DNA from: Burkholderiales bacterium
GTDB taxonomy: Bacteria; Pseudomonadota; Gammaproteobacteria; Burkholderiales; SG8-39
DNA: 6,980 nt
Direction: 5' to 3'
Assembly (NCBI GenBank): GCA_919902965.1
Contig: CAKKSJ010000474.1
Location: forward strand, 1 to 6,980
The notes under the pieces are model-generated. The model was not told the DNA's origin. It made no database searches and saw nothing but the letters and a program-made list of their open reading frames with translations. Positions 5,137-6,980 of this stretch are shown here, in pieces. A program made the position numbers and the translations under genes. Every line of letters starts with the position of its first letter. Positions within the stretch are counted from its first letter, which is position 1.

Positions 5137-6980
5137 ATGAGTGCAGTTCTGAATACACCCAAGGACGCGGCCACGGGGTCGGCCGACGTCAACGCCAGGC
5201 TGATGTTCTCGAAGAATCTTCAGAATGTCACCAACAAGATTCATGCGACCTCCAACATCGACGAGATCATGCTCGAGGTTTCGTCCGACATTTGCAGCCT
5301 GTTTAACGCCGACCGGCTCACGATTTACATAGTCGGCGAAGACAAGCAGTCTATCGTTTCCAAAGTAAAAACCGGGCTGAATTCCTTCAAGGACCTGAAG
5401 CTGCCGATCGCCGAGCACTCGATGGGCGGTTATGTCGCTTTTTCCAAGAAGATGATCAACATCAAGGACTGCTACGACGAAGCAGAACTGAAGGCGATCA
5501 ACCCGAATCTGCGCTTCTTGCAGGAAGTGGACAAGCGCACCGGCTACCGCACCAAGCAGGTGCTGGCCGCGCCGGTGCTCGATGGCGACGAACTGATCGG
5601 CGTGATCCAGATTATCAACAACAAGGCCGGTGTGCCGTTCACGGCGCTGATGGAAGAGGGCGTCACCCAGCTCGCGCAGACCCTGGCCATCGCCTTCCGG
5701 CAGCGGCAAAAGCCCCAGATTATCAAAACCAAGTACGATTTCCTGGTGAGCGACGCGGTGATCTCGCCGGCCGAGTTCGACCTGGCGGCGCGCTCGGCGC
5801 GCAAGAAAGCCGTGGATGTCGAGCAGGTGCTGATGGAGGAATTTCAGGTCAAGCTGCCCGCCATTGGCCAGGCCCTGTCCAAATTTTTCGGCGTCCCCTA
5901 CGAGCCGCACAAGTCGGACCGCATCAAGCCGCCGGATCTGCTGAAGAATCTGAAGCGCGAGTACATCGAGCAGAACCAATGGGTGCCGATCGACGACAGC
6001 AAGGACGGGGTGGTCGTGCTGTGCCTCGATCCGGAACGGGTGAAAAGCTCGCGCATCGTTCAGAACGTGTTTCCGAAGAGCAAGCTGATCTACCGCGTTA
6101 CCACGCAGCGCGAATTCAAGGAAACCCTGAACCTGTTCTACGGTGCCGAGGTACTCGATACCGGCGATATCGGCGATATGCTCTCGGGACTGGAAGACGA
6201 CGCGGATGCCGGGAGCGAAGGTTCGACCGACGATTTGTCGCAGGCAGCCGATAACGAACTGGTGAAGCTCGTCAACAAGATCGTCATCGACGCGTACAAC
6301 CAGGGCGCTTCCGATATCCATATCGAGTCCTATCCGGGCAAGGGTAAGACCGAAATCCGCTTCCGCAGGGACGGCTCGCTTGCGCCCTACATCGAGGTGC
6401 CGGCCTCCTATCGAAACGCGATTGTCGCCCGCGTCAAAATCATGTGCGACCTGGATATCTCGGAAAAGCGCAGACCCCAGGACGGCAAAATAAAATTCAA
6501 AAAATTCGGGCCGCTGGACATCGAGCTGCGGGTGGCGACCATTCCGACGCAGGGCGGCGTCGAGGATATCGTCATGCGTATTCTCGCTGCGGGCGAGCCG
6601 ATTCCGCTCGAAAAGCTCGGCCTGACGCCGCACAATCTGGAGACCCTGAAAGAGGTGGTAAGCAAGCCGTATGGACTGTTCTTCGTCTGCGGGCCTACCG
6701 GATCGGGCAAAACCACCACCCTGCACTCGGTGCTGAAGCACCTGAACACGCCGGATACCAAGATCTGGACCGCCGAGGACCCGGTCGAGATCACGCAAAA
6801 GGGTTTGCGCCAGGTGCAGGTGAACAAAAAGGCGGGTCTGGATTTCGCCATGGTGATGAAGGCGTTTTTGCGCGCCGATCCGGACATCATCATGGTAGGT
6901 GAGATGCGCGACAAGGAAACCGTCGGTACGGGCATCGAGGCTTCGCTCACCGGCCACCTGGTGTTCGCCACCCTGCATAC
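5137..6980 (+). CDS. GAF-domain GspE/PilB-type secretion or pilus ATPase (3' end beyond window)
   Basis: The frame is open for 614 codons and continues past the window. It encodes a hexameric-type assembly ATPase of the type II secretion/type IV pilus family, expected at the cytoplasmic face of the inner membrane. Domains: GAF (about 24-190), the N-terminal T2SSE domain (about 199-336), an acidic Asp/Gly linker (about 340-370), then the ATPase core from about 372. Visible motifs are GASDIHIE (390-397), EKRRPQDGKI, Walker A GPTGSGKTTT (519-528, K525), the Asp box TAEDPVE (E547, E551), Walker B with E589 in DPDIIMVGEMRD, and the His box TGHLVFATLH (H607). The zinc-binding tetracysteine region, if present, would lie beyond the edge. 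The GAF fusion is not usual for classical GspE or PilB and suggests small-molecule control. The gene has its own good ribosome binding site, 182 bases after the upstream cNMP-binding gene. No GspF, pilin or secretin gene is visible to say which machine it drives. Confidence 0.93.
   Translation, partial: MSAVLNTPKDAATGSADVNARLMFSKNLQNVTNKIHATSNIDEIMLEVSSDICSLFNADRLTIYIVGEDKQSIVSKVKTGLNSFKDLKLPIAEHSMGGYVAFSKKMINIKDCYDEAELKAINPNLRFLQEVDKRTGYRTKQVLAAPVLDGDELIGVIQIINNKAGVPFTALMEEGVTQLAQTLAIAFRQRQKPQIIKTKYDFLVSDAVISPAEFDLAARSARKKAVDVEQVLMEEFQVKLPAIGQALSKFFGVPYEPHKSDRIKPPDLLKNLKREYIEQNQWVPIDDSKDGVVVLCLDPERVKSSRIVQNVFPKSKLIYRVTTQREFKETLNLFYGAEVLDTGDIGDMLSGLEDDADAGSEGSTDDLSQAADNELVKLVNKIVIDAYNQGASDIHIESYPGKGKTEIRFRRDGSLAPYIEVPASYRNAIVARVKIMCDLDISEKRRPQDGKIKFKKFGPLDIELRVATIPTQGGVEDIVMRILAAGEPIPLEKLGLTPHNLETLKEVVSKPYGLFFVCGPTGSGKTTTLHSVLKHLNTPDTKIWTAEDPVEITQKGLRQVQVNKKAGLDFAMVMKAFLRADPDIIMVGEMRDKETVGTGIEASLTGHLVFATLH

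Noticed and set aside
6162..6179. Perfect 9-base tandem repeat (CGGCGATAT twice)
   Set aside because: It has only two copies, is in frame and encodes Gly-Asp repeats at the edge of a flexible acidic linker. It is most simply a minor linker duplication.
5083..6978. Very long open frame on the minus strand (about 630 codons)
   Set aside because: It lies entirely opposite the + strand ATPase, which has Walker A, Asp, Walker B and His boxes. The antisense translation is His/Arg/Leu/Gln-rich without recognisable domains, as expected from GC-rich codon bias.

Overview
The window is a GC-rich, densely coding stretch with five genes, all on the + strand. The last gene runs off the 3' edge. Protein types and codon use suggest a betaproteobacterium (Nitrosomonadales/Rhodocyclales-like), but this is inferred from family resemblance because there is no rRNA or other phylogenetic marker here.

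Layout: (1) 9-827, an FHA-domain protein with an Ala/Pro-rich linker and a second, degenerate FHA-like domain; (2) 859-3081, a membrane-bound CHASE2 class III adenylate cyclase starting at TTG; (3) 3091-3858, a metallo-beta-lactamase-fold hydrolase resembling class II cyclic-nucleotide phosphodiesterases; (4) 3884-4954, a cyclic-nucleotide-binding protein fused to a C-terminal rhodanese domain; (5) 5137 to the window end, a GspE/PilB-type secretion/pilus ATPase with an N-terminal GAF domain. Genes 1-4 are separated by only 9-31 bases and are probably one operon. A 182-base gap with a weak terminator-like hairpin precedes gene 5, so gene 5 may be read-through or separately transcribed. The minus strand shows only non-functional open frames opposite these genes.

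How they may work together (inference): the set has the parts of a self-contained second-messenger circuit. CHASE2 would sense an extracytoplasmic signal and the cyclase would make cAMP. The metallo-hydrolase could degrade it, and the cNMP-binding/rhodanese protein could read it. The GAF domain of the ATPase is of the type found in cyclic-nucleotide phosphodiesterases and cyclases and keeps much of the NKFDE signature, so it is a second possible cAMP reader. That would link cAMP directly to a secretion or pilus motor. The FHA protein suggests an extra Ser/Thr-phosphorylation input, but no kinase or phosphatase lies inside the window. The individual domains are known families; the arrangement and the possible cAMP-gated GspE are the parts most worth testing.
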